Origin: Sphingobacteriales bacterium
GTDB taxonomy: Bacteria; Bacteroidota; Bacteroidia; Chitinophagales; Chitinophagaceae
Reading direction: 5' to 3'
NCBI GenBank assembly: GCA_004144175.1
Contig: SEFT01000001.1
Location: 62,001 to 126,000 of the forward strand
DNA: 64,000 bases
Each line of letters starts with the position of its first letter. The first letter of the stretch is position 1. Shown here in pieces: positions 51,760-61,426 of this stretch. The notes under the pieces are model-generated. The model was given only the letters and a program-made list of their open reading frames with translations, was not told where the DNA came from and did no database searches. A program made the translations under genes and the position numbers.

Positions 51760-54300
51760 ATGGATTCTAATTTCTCACCAAAAGTTAAGGAGATCATTTC
51801 CTACAGCCGCGAAGAGGCTCTTCGGCTGGGTAATGATTTCATAGGTACCGAGCACCTGCTGCTTGGCCTGATACGCGAGGGCGATGGCCTTGCCGTACGC
51901 GTACTCCAGTCGATGCAGGTAGACTTATTTGACCTGCGAAAAGAACTGGAAACAGCTATCAAAGACAAGGGCAACAGGCCGCTGGCAAACATCAACAGCC
52001 TGCCGCTTACAAAACAGGCCGAGAAGGTGATACGCATCACTGTGCTGGAGGCGAAAGCACTCCGCAGCTCTACTGTAGAGACAGAGCACCTGATGCTGTC
52101 TATCCTGAAAAACAAAGAAAATGTAGCTACTCAGATACTGCATCAGTATGATGTTGATTATGAGCGCTTTAAGAATGAACTGAGCATTCTTCAGGGTGAA
52201 AGCCCAAGAGCTGATTATAACGATCAGGGTTCGGAAGAATTTGAAGAAGATGACGAACGCCGTCAGTTTCAGCAGCGTCGCCAAACTGGCAATGCGAAGT
52301 CTAAAACACCGGTACTTGACAACTTCGGACGCGATATAACCAAGCTCGCCGAAATGGGGAATTTAGACCCCATTGTTGGCCGCGAAGAAGAAATAGAGCG
52401 TGTGTCTCAAATACTTTCGCGTCGTAAGAAAAATAATCCGATACTGATAGGTGAGCCGGGCGTTGGTAAAACAGCCATCGTTGAAGGCCTCGCGCTTCGT
52501 ATCGTACAGCGCAAAGTTTCGCGCGTGTTGTTCGACAAACGTGTCATCAGCCTCGACCTTGCAGCGCTGGTTGCAGGTACTAAATACCGTGGCCAGTTTG
52601 AAGAGCGCATGAAAGCGATCATGAACGAGCTGGAGAAAAACCGCGACGTGATCCTGTTCATCGATGAGATACATACCATAGTAGGTGCGGGTGGCGCTTC
52701 TGGTTCGCTGGATGCTTCCAATATCTTTAAGCCGGCACTCGCCCGTGGAGACCTCCAATGCATCGGAGCATCTACGCTGGATGAGTACCGTATGTACATC
52801 GAGAAAGATGGCGCACTTGATCGTCGTTTCCAGAAAGTGCTAGTAGAACCGCCTAGCGTGGACGAAACTATCATAATACTGAACAACATACGTTCTAAGT
52901 ACGAAGAGTTCCACAACGTAACCTACAACCAGGAAGCAATTGACGCCTGTGTGAAGCTGAGCGATCGCTACATGACTGACCGTCTGCTGCCGGACAAGGC
53001 AATAGACGTAATGGACGAGGTGGGTGCACGCGTACATCTGAAGAACATCAATGTTCCGCAGAACATCCTTGACCTTGAGAAAAAGATCGAGGACATCAAG
53101 CAGGAGAAAAATAAAGTTGTAAAAAGCCAGCGTTTTGAAGAAGCTGCGGCGCTGCGCGACAAAGAAAAACGCCTGGGCGAAGAACTGGACAGGGCTAAAG
53201 CCGAGTGGGAAGAAGAAGCGAAACACAAACGCTACCCGATACACGAAGAGCATATTGCCGAAGTGATCAGCATGATGACGGGTATACCGGTAATGCGTAT
53301 GGTAGAAGCGGAAAGCGCTAAACTACGCCGCATGGGCGATGACCTGAAAGGTGCAGTGATAGGACAGGACGAAGCGATATTAAAAGTGGTGAAAGCCATC
53401 CAGCGTAACCGTGTAGGTCTTAAAGATCCGAAGAAGCCAATTGGTTCTTTTATCTTCCTGGGCCCGACAGGTGTTGGTAAAACAGAGCTTGCCCGCGCGC
53501 TTGCCCGCTATATGTTTGATAGTGAAGAAGCGCTGATACGTGTGGATATGAGTGAGTACATGGAAAAATTCTCGCTCAGCCGCCTGATAGGAGCGCCTCC
53601 CGGATATGTTGGTTACGAAGAAGGTGGACAGCTTACTGAAAAAGTACGCCGTAAGCCATACTCGGTAGTGCTGCTGGATGAAATAGAGAAAGCACACCCG
53701 GATATCTTCAACATCCTGCTGCAAGTATTGGACGATGGACAGCTTACCGATGGCCTTGGCCGCAAGGTTGACTTCAAGAATACGTTGATCATTATGACAT
53801 CGAACATCGGTGTTCGCCAGTTGAAAGACTTCGGTACAGGTGTAGGCTTTAGCACTGCTACTAAAACGGAGAATGCGGAAGAACTGAGCCGTGGTGTAAT
53901 AGAAAAAGCGCTGAAACGCACTTTTGCACCGGAGTTCCTTAACCGTATAGATGATGTGATCATCTTCAACTCGCTTGATGAATCGCATATTGGCCAGATC
54001 ATCGACATCATCATGAAAGATGTGTTGAAGCGCTTGAATACACTTGGCTTTACGCTGGAACTCAGCGAGACTGCCAAGAAGTTTATAGCAGAAAAAGGCT
54101 ATGATCAGCAATTTGGTGCCCGTCCGTTACACCGTGCCATCCAGAAGTACCTAGAAGACCCGCTGGCGGAAGAGATACTGAACCACCGCATTAAAGAAGG
54201 TGATACAGTAAAAGCTGACTACAATGAAGAAGAAAAAAGGATCGTGTTCACGATCGATCATCCTGCTAAGAAAGAGGAGTCTGCAGCGCAGCCCGAATAA
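51760..54300 (+). CDS. clpC: ATP-dependent Clp protease ATPase ClpC
   Basis: An 846-residue HSP100 unfoldase. Order: two N-terminal Clp_N repeats (about 1-150), first AAA+ domain (Walker [10 protein letters not shown], Walker B LFIDEIHT), a middle coiled coil with a UVR motif ([18 protein letters not shown]), and a second AAA+ domain (Walker [10 protein letters not shown], then [10 protein letters not shown]), ending in a short C-terminal D2-small domain. ClpC works with ClpP in regulated proteolysis and protein quality control. No clpP gene is adjacent. A strong terminator follows. Confidence 0.96.
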   Translation: MDSNFSPKVKEIISYSREEALRLGNDFIGTEHLLLGLIREGDGLAVRVLQSMQVDLFDLRKELETAIKDKGNRPLANINSLPLTKQAEKVIRITVLEAKALRSSTVETEHLMLSILKNKENVATQILHQYDVDYERFKNELSILQGESPRADYNDQGSEEFEEDDERRQFQQRRQTGNAKSKTPVLDNFGRDITKLAEMGNLDPIVGREEEIERVSQILSRRKKNNPILIGEPGVGKTAIVEGLALRIVQRKVSRVLFDKRVISLDLAALVAGTKYRGQFEERMKAIMNELEKNRDVILFIDEIHTIVGAGGASGSLDASNIFKPALARGDLQCIGASTLDEYRMYIEKDGALDRRFQKVLVEPPSVDETIIILNNIRSKYEEFHNVTYNQEAIDACVKLSDRYMTDRLLPDKAIDVMDEVGARVHLKNINVPQNILDLEKKIEDIKQEKNKVVKSQRFEEAAALRDKEKRLGEELDRAKAEWEEEAKHKRYPIHEEHIAEVISMMTGIPVMRMVEAESAKLRRMGDDLKGAVIGQDEAILKVVKAIQRNRVGLKDPKKPIGSFIFLGPTGVGKTELARALARYMFDSEEALIRVDMSEYMEKFSLSRLIGAPPGYVGYEEGGQLTEKVRRKPYSVVLLDEIEKAHPDIFNILLQVLDDGQLTDGLGRKVDFKNTLIIMTSNIGVRQLKDFGTGVGFSTATKTENAEELSRGVIEKALKRTFAPEFLNRIDDVIIFNSLDESHIGQIIDIIMKDVLKRLNTLGFTLELSETAKKFIAEKGYDQQFGARPLHRAIQKYLEDPLAEEILNHRIKEGDTVKADYNEEEKRIVFTIDHPAKKEESAAQPE

Positions 54301-54321
54301 TAGCAGTGAATAAGAAAAAGG

Positions 54322-54358
54322 AAAGCGGATGGTACAAACCATCCGCTTTTTCTTTTTT
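54322..54358. terminator. Terminator after clpC, shared with the convergent gene
   Basis: A 12-bp stem AAAGCGGATGGT / ACCATCCGCTTT (54322-54333 with 54338-54349), followed by TTCTTTTTT on the plus strand and T-rich on the minus strand too. Confidence 0.85.
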
Positions 54359-54383
54359 GATAGGGTAGATAGGTAGCTCTACG

Positions 54384-55253
54384 TTATTTAAATATTTTAA
54401 ACACCTGGTCGTTGATGTGCAGCAGATATATGCCTGGCATTAGATGCCTGACGTCCAAACTGCCATCAACCATTTGTGTTTGCAGCAGGATGCGGCCACT
54501 TATATCGGTCAGCACTATATCAGTCTTTTCGGTTGTTTTAATAAATAGTCGGTCTGTCACCGGGTTAGGATAAACACTTACTTCGGGTTTGGTTACAGCA
54601 ACGTCGCCAATACCTACAGGCTTGTAGAAGAATTGGAAAATTTGTCCATTTTCAGGAGTTCCGGTAAGTCTTGTTTCAGAACTGGTATCGGCTACCGGTG
54701 ATGAGCAGGCACCCTTAAGCCATAGATTTTTCATGCCTATGGCTGGACCGCCGGCGTTATGATAATAACTCCATTCCTCATTCATAACGCTGCTCTTCCC
54801 AAATCTTATCTCCATAGTTTTGTCGCTCTCATATAGCCATACCTGATAGTTTGCGTAGTCGGCGCCGCTCATGTCGTGGTCGAATTTCACGTTTCTATAT
54901 TGCAGCTTTACAATTCTATTACCACTTTGGCCTGATATCTGGTAGCTATATGTTCCATTTGAATGCTCAGTGCCAAAAGACTCCAGGTGCGATTGCTTAT
55001 CGGCTATATTGGAACTTGTGGTGCTAACGCTGCCCCGGACAGTCACATACAACATATTATCAGTTACGCCTGCTACCGCTACTTTGAAAGGTAATCTGAT
55101 GGTGTCGACATACTTGTTTGGCCCGGTTAGAAACGGAGTTCCGTCATAGAATTCTGAGTATAAATAATTGCTTGTGTTTAGCCGGTACATTTCGCCCTGG
55201 GCAAAAGAGCAGTAGCCTGCAGCAATCAGCGCAATTGTAAAGATCGTTTTCAT
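54384..55253 (-). CDS. T9SS type A secreted protein of unknown function
   Basis: A 289-residue exported protein with a signal peptide ending CSFAQG. The mature body (about 20-210) is a beta-rich domain without a recognised name. The C-terminal ~75 residues are a T9SS type A sorting domain: VYPNPVTDRLFI, IVLTDISGRILLQ, GIYLLHINDQVFK. It should be a surface-bound or released protein. The upstream region has G-run sites (see the region at 55313-55371). Confidence 0.75.
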   Translation of the reverse strand: MKTIFTIALIAAGYCSFAQGEMYRLNTSNYLYSEFYDGTPFLTGPNKYVDTIRLPFKVAVAGVTDNMLYVTVRGSVSTTSSNIADKQSHLESFGTEHSNGTYSYQISGQSGNRIVKLQYRNVKFDHDMSGADYANYQVWLYESDKTMEIRFGKSSVMNEEWSYYHNAGGPAIGMKNLWLKGACSSPVADTSSETRLTGTPENGQIFQFFYKPVGIGDVAVTKPEVSVYPNPVTDRLFIKTTEKTDIVLTDISGRILLQTQMVDGSLDVRHLMPGIYLLHINDQVFKIFK

Positions 55254-55312
55254 ACGCTTTGAGTTTTAGATGATGTAATAACCCAAAACTCTATCATTGC
55301 GGGGTAGCGGCT

Positions 55313-55371
55313 ATCCCCCTAATTGCGTGAAAGGCTTGTATTCATAATAAATCCCCCTTTGGCTAACCCCC
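55313..55371. promoter_or_regulatory. G-run repeat sites upstream of the T9SS gene
   Basis: On the minus strand AGGGGGAT occurs twice (55313-55320 and 55351-55358) with exactly 38 bp from start to start, and CCGGGGGTT lies at 55364-55371. A GCGGGGTAGC/GCTATCCCCC inverted motif is next to the first copy. The region lies between two divergent genes. Confidence 0.3.
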
Positions 55372-55394
55372 GGCCTTTATCGTGGCGTTTTATG

Positions 55395-55423
55395 ATTGGT
55401 TAGTAACAGTTGTCCTAATTTTG
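55395..55423 (+). promoter_or_regulatory. Promoter of the DUF922 gene
   Basis: ATTG at 55395-55398, a 17-bp spacer, and a perfect TAATTTTG at 55416-55423. The ATG at 55435 lies only 11 bp after the box, so the leader would be very short. Confidence 0.6.
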
Positions 55424-55434
55424 CAGCCATCGTT

Positions 55435-55974
55435 ATGAAAGGGTTGGTTGCAGTCTGCATATTGTTGTTTTCTGTTTTTAATTGCTGCAAGGCTCAGCAT
55501 CATATCATTGGCAGAAAAGAAGAAAGCCGCACGCTGGCCTGGAGCGACTTTGCAGGTATCCCTGATCCGACCAACAATTCACTGGCGCACACTTACTGGC
55601 GTGTGCATTACTGGATAGAAGATACAACTATGCATGGCGATACAGTAAGTTGCAACTTTCGCATACATGTAATATTTGATACCAGCCGCAGCTGGGTGAA
55701 ACAAGGAAAGGGTATTAATGAGGCGCTGCTAAAACATGAGCAAGGCCACTATGATATAGCAAAGCTCTGTGGCAGGGATCTAAAATTCCGTTTTGCAGCG
55801 CTCGTGCTTTATAAGTACGACTATGAGCAGAAGGTGAAGCGGAAATTTGATGATGTATTCCAGAAGTATGTTGACATACAACAGCTATACGACGATGAAA
55901 GCAACCATGGCCTGAATGAAGAAGGACAGCAAAAGTGGAATACGGTTTTTAGAAGAGAATTTCCTGATGGATAG
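55435..55974 (+). CDS. DUF922 secreted zinc-protease-like protein
   Basis: 179 residues from the ATG at 55435, where MKGLVAVCILLFSVFNCCKAQ forms a signal peptide; an ATG at 55396 would be inside the promoter. The DUF922 core carries HEQGHYD, an HExxH zinc-binding motif, preceded by SWVKQGKGINEALL, with an RTLAWSDFAGIPDP opening strand. DUF922 proteins are predicted secreted zinc-dependent proteases; activity here is not shown. It is a single gene, and its stop codon is near the convergent flavodoxin-like gene. Confidence 0.75.
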   Translation: MKGLVAVCILLFSVFNCCKAQHHIIGRKEESRTLAWSDFAGIPDPTNNSLAHTYWRVHYWIEDTTMHGDTVSCNFRIHVIFDTSRSWVKQGKGINEALLKHEQGHYDIAKLCGRDLKFRFAALVLYKYDYEQKVKRKFDDVFQKYVDIQQLYDDESNHGLNEEGQQKWNTVFRREFPDG

Positions 55975-55979
55975 CCGTT

Positions 55980-56621
55980 TTACAAGAATTTTGGAGAATC
56001 CATATCCAGTATGCCCGAATGTGGCCATGGTCCTTCACTCTTAAGCTTTACGTGCGGCCAGCTTTGCCAATCGACTTTTACTTGTGTAGTCGCAACAAGG
56101 TTCTGTAATACGATTTTCAGATCAGCCATACTCCATACGTCATCATTAGGGTCATTGTCCTTTCCTTTGCTGGCTGCAATGGCTTCGGAGGCAACCCTAG
56201 AAAGAACGATTGTAGCACACGGCGGACTCCAGCAACCTAACCCGGAGAATACCGAATGCACCCTTGATGCTACCTCCATACCGCCAACAGAATCCATAGA
56301 TACAGCGCAGGCTAATGGCTTGCCAAAGAAGCTAGGGGTATGTTCGTATGCGGTCATTACTTCTACAAAACGCTGAAGTGGCGAGCCAAAGCTATTCCAA
56401 TAGTTGCCGGTAACAATAAAGAAACCGTGGTACTGCGTAAGCGTTGAGCAGACATCTTCGATAGCAGGCATATTGTTGGTAAGCGTGAGGACGCCAGCAG
56501 TCATATTCGCCTGTTCATTAAGATAGCCCAAAGCCTGCGATACGATCTTGCCAGAATTACCTTCCTTGCCGCGAATGGAACCGTTTATGATCAATACCTT
56601 TTTCGTGGTATCATGGGGCAT
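55980..56621 (-). CDS. NADPH-dependent FMN reductase-like flavoprotein
   Basis: A 213-residue cytosolic protein of the flavodoxin-like NADPH-dependent FMN reductase group. The N-terminal GSIRGKEGNSGKIV segment is the FMN phosphate-binding loop, then a TGNYWNSFGSPLQRFVEVMTAYEH block typical of the family, and a GMEVASRVHSVFSGLGCWSPP stretch. It could reduce FMN, quinones or azo compounds; the substrate is unknown. It converges on the DUF922 gene. Confidence 0.82.
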   Translation of the reverse strand: MPHDTTKKVLIINGSIRGKEGNSGKIVSQALGYLNEQANMTAGVLTLTNNMPAIEDVCSTLTQYHGFFIVTGNYWNSFGSPLQRFVEVMTAYEHTPSFFGKPLACAVSMDSVGGMEVASRVHSVFSGLGCWSPPCATIVLSRVASEAIAASKGKDNDPNDDVWSMADLKIVLQNLVATTQVKVDWQSWPHVKLKSEGPWPHSGILDMDSPKFL

Positions 56622-56717
56622 GTTTTACGTGTTTGAGTTCAATTTACGGGAAAACAATACAGCAATAATTAACCTCGGACAAAATAAAAACAGTGTGGAA
56701 TCAGTTATAATGTACCT

Positions 56718-57032
56718 ATGACTCGGCTAAGGCAATTATTCCATTGCACACGCTTTTATATACGTCACAGCTTCGCATCACTGACGGTAAGCTGTTGCTT
56801 CATATATGGTGCGCTACAGTATGGCCTCGCTCCGCTTTTGGCGTGGTTGCCGTTGAAGGCGATAATCTCTGTTATTACTTTGTACTTTCTTTACCATTAC
56901 GACGGTAAGCAGATGTATCATTACTACAATCTACATATTTCTGTAAGGAAGTTATTGGGTGTCTACCTGGCGTATGATCTGCTTCTGTTCTTTGTCGTTG
57001 TTTGCGTCGCCAATGCTTTTCGAAGTGCCTAA
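56718..57032 (+). CDS. Small membrane protein, probable ABC permease partner
   Basis: A 104-residue membrane protein with about three helices (SFASLTVSCCFIYGALQYGL, then LAWLPLKAIISVITLYFLYH, and LGVYLAYDLLLFFVVVCVANA). Its 3' end overlaps by 20 bp the ATG (57013) of the ABC ATPase, so translation is probably coupled. The two form a minimal ABC unit. Its small size is unlike usual permeases, which is the odd feature. No family is recognised. An alternative reading is a small accessory protein, with the true permease elsewhere. Confidence 0.6.
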   Translation: MTRLRQLFHCTRFYIRHSFASLTVSCCFIYGALQYGLAPLLAWLPLKAIISVITLYFLYHYDGKQMYHYYNLHISVRKLLGVYLAYDLLLFFVVVCVANAFRSA

Positions 57033-57642
57033 GCTTATAGTAGATAGCGTGCAGATAAGCGTAGGAGATAGAAATCTCGTGACAGATTTGTATCTCGAAT
57101 GTAAAACCGGAGAAGTGATTGGCATATACGGGAGGAATGGATGTGGCAAGAGTATGCTGTTTAAAAGCATCTTTGGCACACATACGCCGCAGCAAATATT
57201 TGTAAGCATCGACGGGAAGAAAATCACCAGGCCATATTTGCGGCCAGGACTTATGGGGTATTTGCCACAGTTCCCCTTCATGCCTGAAAGCACAAATATC
57301 AAACGGTTGTTTATCGACTACGGCAATCATCCAGATGATTTTTTCAATCGCTTTCCGGATGAAGCATGGAAATACAGCATGAAGTTGGGCCAGCTTAGCA
57401 GCGGACAGGCCAGGCTTATAGAGTTTTATCTCATCCTGACAGGGCAATACCAATTTGTGCTACTAGATGAGCCATTCACCTTTATAGCTCCAGTACATAT
57501 CGAAACCTTTCAACGCATCATATCTGAAGAACGGAAGAAGAAAGGCCTACTTATAACAGATCATCAACACCAGTACGTGCAGCAACTAGCCGATAGAGAC
57601 TATATACTGGATAATGGAGCACTTAAAGCTGTCAATATTTGA
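57013..57642 (+). CDS. ABC transporter ATP-binding protein
   Basis: 209 residues from the ATG at 57013; an in-frame ATG at 56959 would lie inside the upstream gene. It is a complete nucleotide-binding domain: Walker A GRNGCGKS, signature SSGQA in LSSGQARLIE, Walker B VLLDEP, and an H-loop TDHQH. The Walker A Gly-Arg-Asn-Gly-Cys form and the small size suggest an atypical transporter or a lipoprotein/peptide-type exporter. It pairs with the 104-residue membrane protein in front. No substrate clue. Confidence 0.85.
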   Translation: MLFEVPKLIVDSVQISVGDRNLVTDLYLECKTGEVIGIYGRNGCGKSMLFKSIFGTHTPQQIFVSIDGKKITRPYLRPGLMGYLPQFPFMPESTNIKRLFIDYGNHPDDFFNRFPDEAWKYSMKLGQLSSGQARLIEFYLILTGQYQFVLLDEPFTFIAPVHIETFQRIISEERKKKGLLITDHQHQYVQQLADRDYILDNGALKAVNI

Positions 57643-57650
57643 AACATGCG

Positions 57651-57690
57651 CTCAATAAAAAGAGGAGCGTAACTATACGCTCCTGCTCTC
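57651..57690. terminator. Terminator after the TonB receptor gene
   Basis: A 9-bp stem AGGAGCGTA / TACGCTCCT (57663-57671 with 57676-57684) between the ABC ATPase (plus) and the TonB receptor (minus), with a T-rich flank on the minus strand (CTTTTTATT). Confidence 0.65.
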
Positions 57691-57708
57691 TCTTTATTGT
57701 TGGTTTAA

Positions 57709-60129
57709 TTACCAGTGGAAATCTATACGGTAGCTCAGATTAGGTAACATACCCAGCTGATATACTGTTTTTACTTTTCCAGCATCTGCATCGAAGTAAG
57801 AGAAATAGTAATTGCTGCGGTTTGTTACATTTTGTATATCAAGCTGGATGGTGTGTGTGGCTTTTTTGTTGTTGATCTTGTAGTACACGCTGGCATCCGT
57901 ACGGAAGTACGCAGGTGTCTGTTTGGTAAAGTATTTGTCGGCTACAAATTCGGTCTTACCGTTTGCCATTGATTTATTGATATCGATAACAGACTCGCGT
58001 AAGCCACCGCTGAATAATACTTTACCGTTCAGGCCGATGATCTTACGGCCGCTGGCAGTCAGTGGGAATTCCTTACCACCTATCAGGTTTACTTGATAGC
58101 CACGATTGAACTGTGAATTGTATGTTCTGCCTGCATAGTCGGTATAGGTAGCCTTGTAAACCGAACCGCTTGCCAGTACATAATAGTTGTTAGCAAATGG
58201 GCGCTCCAGGCTCAGATCAACACCATAATTGTCACCGGTACCCTGGCTTACCAGTGGCTTGTTTGTCGATAGCAGAGAATACATATCGTTTGCATTCAGC
58301 AGCGAGAAGCTTTTGTTGCTATCTGCTTCTACAGGTATATTGTAGTGCCTTTGATAGTACACTTCTGCTTTCAGGCGCATCTTCAGCGGCAGTGTGGTTT
58401 CGTAGCCCGCTACGGTATGCAGTGCACGCAGCATGTCCAGGTCCTTATTTGGATACTTGCGGGTTTCGCCGTCTTTTATATTCTCAAAATAGTAGGTTGA
58501 GATGTGCTCAGGCTTACTATGCAGTCCAGCCGACAAGGTGAATTTATTCTTATTAGGGGCATAGGTTACAGAAGCTCTTGGCTCTATCGCGTACTTCTGG
58601 TTCAATGCCAAGTAAGCACCATGCACACCACCTACTACGGTTACCTTTTCCGTTACACGCGCACGCCACTGCAGGTATGCCTGGTAGAACTGTGTGCTGC
58701 CATCGCCGGTCAATATATCCTTCCATTGCTTTTCAGAAGAGATGTATAGTTTATTATTCATGTCGTAAGCCAGGTGCTGTGCAATAACCCCGGTGCGGAA
58801 TGTATGCCGCGCATTCAGCTTCTGGTTATAGAGTACCGAAGCACGATAAGCGGTATTCGAAGACCTTGTATTGCTGGTGGGTACTTTATGATATCCTTCG
58901 GCCGGGTTGAGTGTGTCCGACTGCTCGGTGTGCTGATCGTAAGATCCGGATATGATCGTTTTCAGGTAAGCATCTTTGTGTATGAAATATTGATGCGATA
59001 TACCTACGGTGCCCATTTTGCCCCTGCTGTCGAAAGAGACATTCTCCGTATCATCATTCCATTTTGAGCTATCAGCAGGTGCATTTTGATAGGCTCTGTT
59101 ATAACCACCGATACCAAACGCTGAGAATGTTCCTGCTTTTTCTGTCGGCAGATTTATTTTGAAAGACATATCCTGATAGTCAGGCACGGTACCGCCAAGG
59201 TCCATAAAACTTTCTATCAGGTCAAGTGTAGAGTAACGGTAGTTGAAAAGGTAAGATGCCTTCTTCCCTTTTTTGAAGGGCCCTTCGGTTGCTATCTCCG
59301 CGCCTATGGTACCTATTTGCACCGTATGCTCGTAGCGCTCGGTATTGCCATTGCGGAAATTGAGATCAAATGCACCTGCTGTAGCGTTACCTATCTCTGG
59401 TGCAAAGGCTCCTGTATAAAAATCAGAGTTACCCAGTACGTTCGCATTCAGCATACTGATAGCGCCGCCAGTAGCGCCCAGTGAGCTAAAGTGATTCGGG
59501 TTGGGTATCTCAATACCCTCCAGGCGCCACAGTACACCTTTAGGTGAGTTGCCGCGAACAACGATGCTGTTATCCATATCGCCGCTGTTAGATACGCCGG
59601 GGAAGTTCTGCGCCATACGGGCAGGGTCAGCGAAAGAAGCTGCATATCTGCGTGCTTCATCTACCGAGAAGGATCGCGCGCTTACTGCTGCAAATTCGTT
59701 CATCGGTTTTATCCGGTCTTTACCCGCGCTTACAGTTACTTCTTTCAGCTGTTTCAGGCTTTCATTCATGGCTATGTTCAGCTCCAGTTCTTTCCCTGTT
59801 ATTACCATTGCTTCGGGCGCAGTGTAGGTTTCGTAACCCATAAAGCTGAACTGGAACGACTGGCGACCTACGGGGACATTGTTAAGGATAAAATAACCAT
59901 CATCATCTGTAGTGGCATTGACCTGGTTGTTGGAGAGTAATATGACAACGACGCCCGGCATCGGTTGCTTGGATGCTGCATCCAAAACACGGCCATGTAC
60001 TTTTTGCGATAGTTTGCTTTGCGCAGTAGTTACTGCGGTTTGTGTGTTTTCTTTTTCCTGTGCCACGGCTGTGGTCTCTATTGCCATTGCAGAAGCTGCG
60101 AGGATCAGGAATTTATTTATCTGCTTCAT
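57709..60129 (-). CDS. TonB-dependent receptor with carboxypeptidase-like N-domain
   Basis: An 806-residue outer-membrane receptor. Order: signal peptide (1-23), a carboxypeptidase-like regulatory domain (about 45-125), the TonB box LKEVTVSAG, a plug (with MAQNFPGVSNSGDMDNSIVVRGNSP) and a barrel ending in LSYRIDFHW, an aromatic end as in outer-membrane proteins. It is the last gene of the FecR/STN/repeat-protein run. Its leader carries the same bipartite motif as the repeat-protein gene 1.3 kb upstream, so both are probably under one sigma factor. Substrate unknown. Confidence 0.85.
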   Translation of the reverse strand: MKQINKFLILAASAMAIETTAVAQEKENTQTAVTTAQSKLSQKVHGRVLDAASKQPMPGVVVILLSNNQVNATTDDDGYFILNNVPVGRQSFQFSFMGYETYTAPEAMVITGKELELNIAMNESLKQLKEVTVSAGKDRIKPMNEFAAVSARSFSVDEARRYAASFADPARMAQNFPGVSNSGDMDNSIVVRGNSPKGVLWRLEGIEIPNPNHFSSLGATGGAISMLNANVLGNSDFYTGAFAPEIGNATAGAFDLNFRNGNTERYEHTVQIGTIGAEIATEGPFKKGKKASYLFNYRYSTLDLIESFMDLGGTVPDYQDMSFKINLPTEKAGTFSAFGIGGYNRAYQNAPADSSKWNDDTENVSFDSRGKMGTVGISHQYFIHKDAYLKTIISGSYDQHTEQSDTLNPAEGYHKVPTSNTRSSNTAYRASVLYNQKLNARHTFRTGVIAQHLAYDMNNKLYISSEKQWKDILTGDGSTQFYQAYLQWRARVTEKVTVVGGVHGAYLALNQKYAIEPRASVTYAPNKNKFTLSAGLHSKPEHISTYYFENIKDGETRKYPNKDLDMLRALHTVAGYETTLPLKMRLKAEVYYQRHYNIPVEADSNKSFSLLNANDMYSLLSTNKPLVSQGTGDNYGVDLSLERPFANNYYVLASGSVYKATYTDYAGRTYNSQFNRGYQVNLIGGKEFPLTASGRKIIGLNGKVLFSGGLRESVIDINKSMANGKTEFVADKYFTKQTPAYFRTDASVYYKINNKKATHTIQLDIQNVTNRSNYYFSYFDADAGKVKTVYQLGMLPNLSYRIDFHW

Positions 60130-60146
60130 AAGAAGATTTTGTATCA

Positions 60147-60184
60147 GTTTGAAATAGGACAGCTTTATTTGCTATTACCCCTAT
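60147..60184 (-). promoter_or_regulatory. ECF-type promoter candidate of the TonB receptor
   Basis: On the minus strand ATAGGGGTA (60176-60184), then 19 bp, then TATTTCAAAC (60147-60156). The spacer ends in GTCC, which gives a GTCcTA -10-like element. The same arrangement stands before the repeat-protein gene at 61415. Confidence 0.6.
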
Positions 60185-60209
60185 ATGGGCTGAAAGATTT
60201 TTTTAGGAA

Positions 60210-61415
60210 CTAGAATTTAAGTTGCACACCTGCTACACCACCTACGTAAAAGCCATAGAAATTTCCTTTGCTCCAGTCGCTCCACAGGTAGCTGGGTACG
60301 ATGTCTTCGCCACTATAGCTATTGTCATAGATCATCATATTGATGGTAGGGCCGGCAAATATTTCAACATTACTACCCAGCTTTATAGCAGGTAGTACAC
60401 GTAGGGTAGACTTCATGTTGGCATAGTTCCACATGTCGCTAAGGCCTGTGCAGCTGGCTTCAAGGTTCAGTCTGAAGTTTTTTGAAATAGGCAGGTGCGC
60501 ACCAAAACCAGCTTCTAAAGCGTAGAGTGTGTTGCCACTGTATCTGAAGTTATAACCCGCACCTATGATGCCATATAGCCTGCGGCTGCCCGAGCGCAAA
60601 GCTGCTATCGTCGTCATGCTTTCATCTACAGTCACACCCATATGCTTTTCGCCATTGCGAATGATGTTGATGAGGCCTATGGGGTATTCGCAGCTATCCG
60701 CAATGTTCATAAAGCCCGCTATCTGTGCTCCTTTTACTTTGCCGGCTACATTTACAAAGCCTGCTATCTGCGTATTTGCTTCAATAGCTACGTTGGCAAA
60801 GCCCGCTGCCTGTACCGGTGTTTCGCCTGCTACGTTTATAAAACCTGCTGCCTGCGCGCCTTCTACTTTTTCGCCTATATTGGCGAAGCCTGCCAGTTGT
60901 GGTCCCTTTACCTGCTCGGCTATATTGATGAAGCCAGCGCCTTGCATGTCTGTACGCTCGGCTATATTAATGAACCCCGCCAGTTGCGCACCATCTGCCT
61001 GTCTTATGGAGATATTTCCAAAACCTGCCAGCTGCGCTCCTTCAGCGCTGCCCGTAAGGTTCATGAAGCCTGCTGCCTGTACACCTTCTGCATGGTTGTT
61101 TACGTAGTTCATAAAGCCGGCCAGTTGTGCACCTCTTGCACTGTCATGAATGAAGTTGGCAAAGCCTGCTGCCTGCATACCCTCGGCATCTTCCATTATC
61201 ATATTGGCTATGCCTGATGCGCAAAATGCTTTTTCCGATTTTGACATGCCCGCTATCACATGTAGCGATACATCGTTGGTATAGTCCTTGGCCATTACAC
61301 CATTGCTGCTGATGGGGAAGATGAAGCCGATATGTAATGGACTTCTAAGTTCTTGTGCGAAAGTGGAACTAAGAGTAGTAAGTATGAGTGCGATTGTACT
61401 AAGTAACGTTTTCAT
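60210..61415 (-). CDS. Secreted AGFxN-repeat protein without STN domain
   Basis: 401 residues from the ATG at 61415 (signal peptide MKTLLSTIALILTTLSSTFAQ; the in-frame TTG at 61442 is rejected). Residues about 67-241 consist of about 12 units of 14-17 residues, each AGFxN(I/V/F) followed by G(A/V)Q, e.g. LAGFGNIS, AAGFINVA, IAGFMNIA. This should fold as a beta-solenoid. The C-terminal ~140 residues (about 260-401) are beta-barrel-like and end GVQLKF. The same repeat and C-terminal domain occur in the neighbour at 61483. The repeat resembles surface-repeat proteins of Leptospira (LA_2272 type) as I remember them, uncertainly. Confidence 0.75.
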   Translation of the reverse strand: MKTLLSTIALILTTLSSTFAQELRSPLHIGFIFPISSNGVMAKDYTNDVSLHVIAGMSKSEKAFCASGIANMIMEDAEGMQAAGFANFIHDSARGAQLAGFMNYVNNHAEGVQAAGFMNLTGSAEGAQLAGFGNISIRQADGAQLAGFINIAERTDMQGAGFINIAEQVKGPQLAGFANIGEKVEGAQAAGFINVAGETPVQAAGFANVAIEANTQIAGFVNVAGKVKGAQIAGFMNIADSCEYPIGLINIIRNGEKHMGVTVDESMTTIAALRSGSRRLYGIIGAGYNFRYSGNTLYALEAGFGAHLPISKNFRLNLEASCTGLSDMWNYANMKSTLRVLPAIKLGSNVEIFAGPTINMMIYDNSYSGEDIVPSYLWSDWSKGNFYGFYVGGVAGVQLKF

Positions 61416-61426
61416 TTTTTTCTGTT

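Noticed and set aside
52407-54111. Several ORFs of 130-240 residues antisense to clpC
   Set aside because: They mirror the GC-biased codons of clpC. Their sequences show no protein motif, and the ClpC domains are complete on the other strand.
60565-61107. Long plus-strand ORF antisense to the AGFxN repeats
   Set aside because: It is open only because the repeated codons lack stops in that frame; no start, no domain, and the minus-strand gene has a signal peptide and clear repeats.
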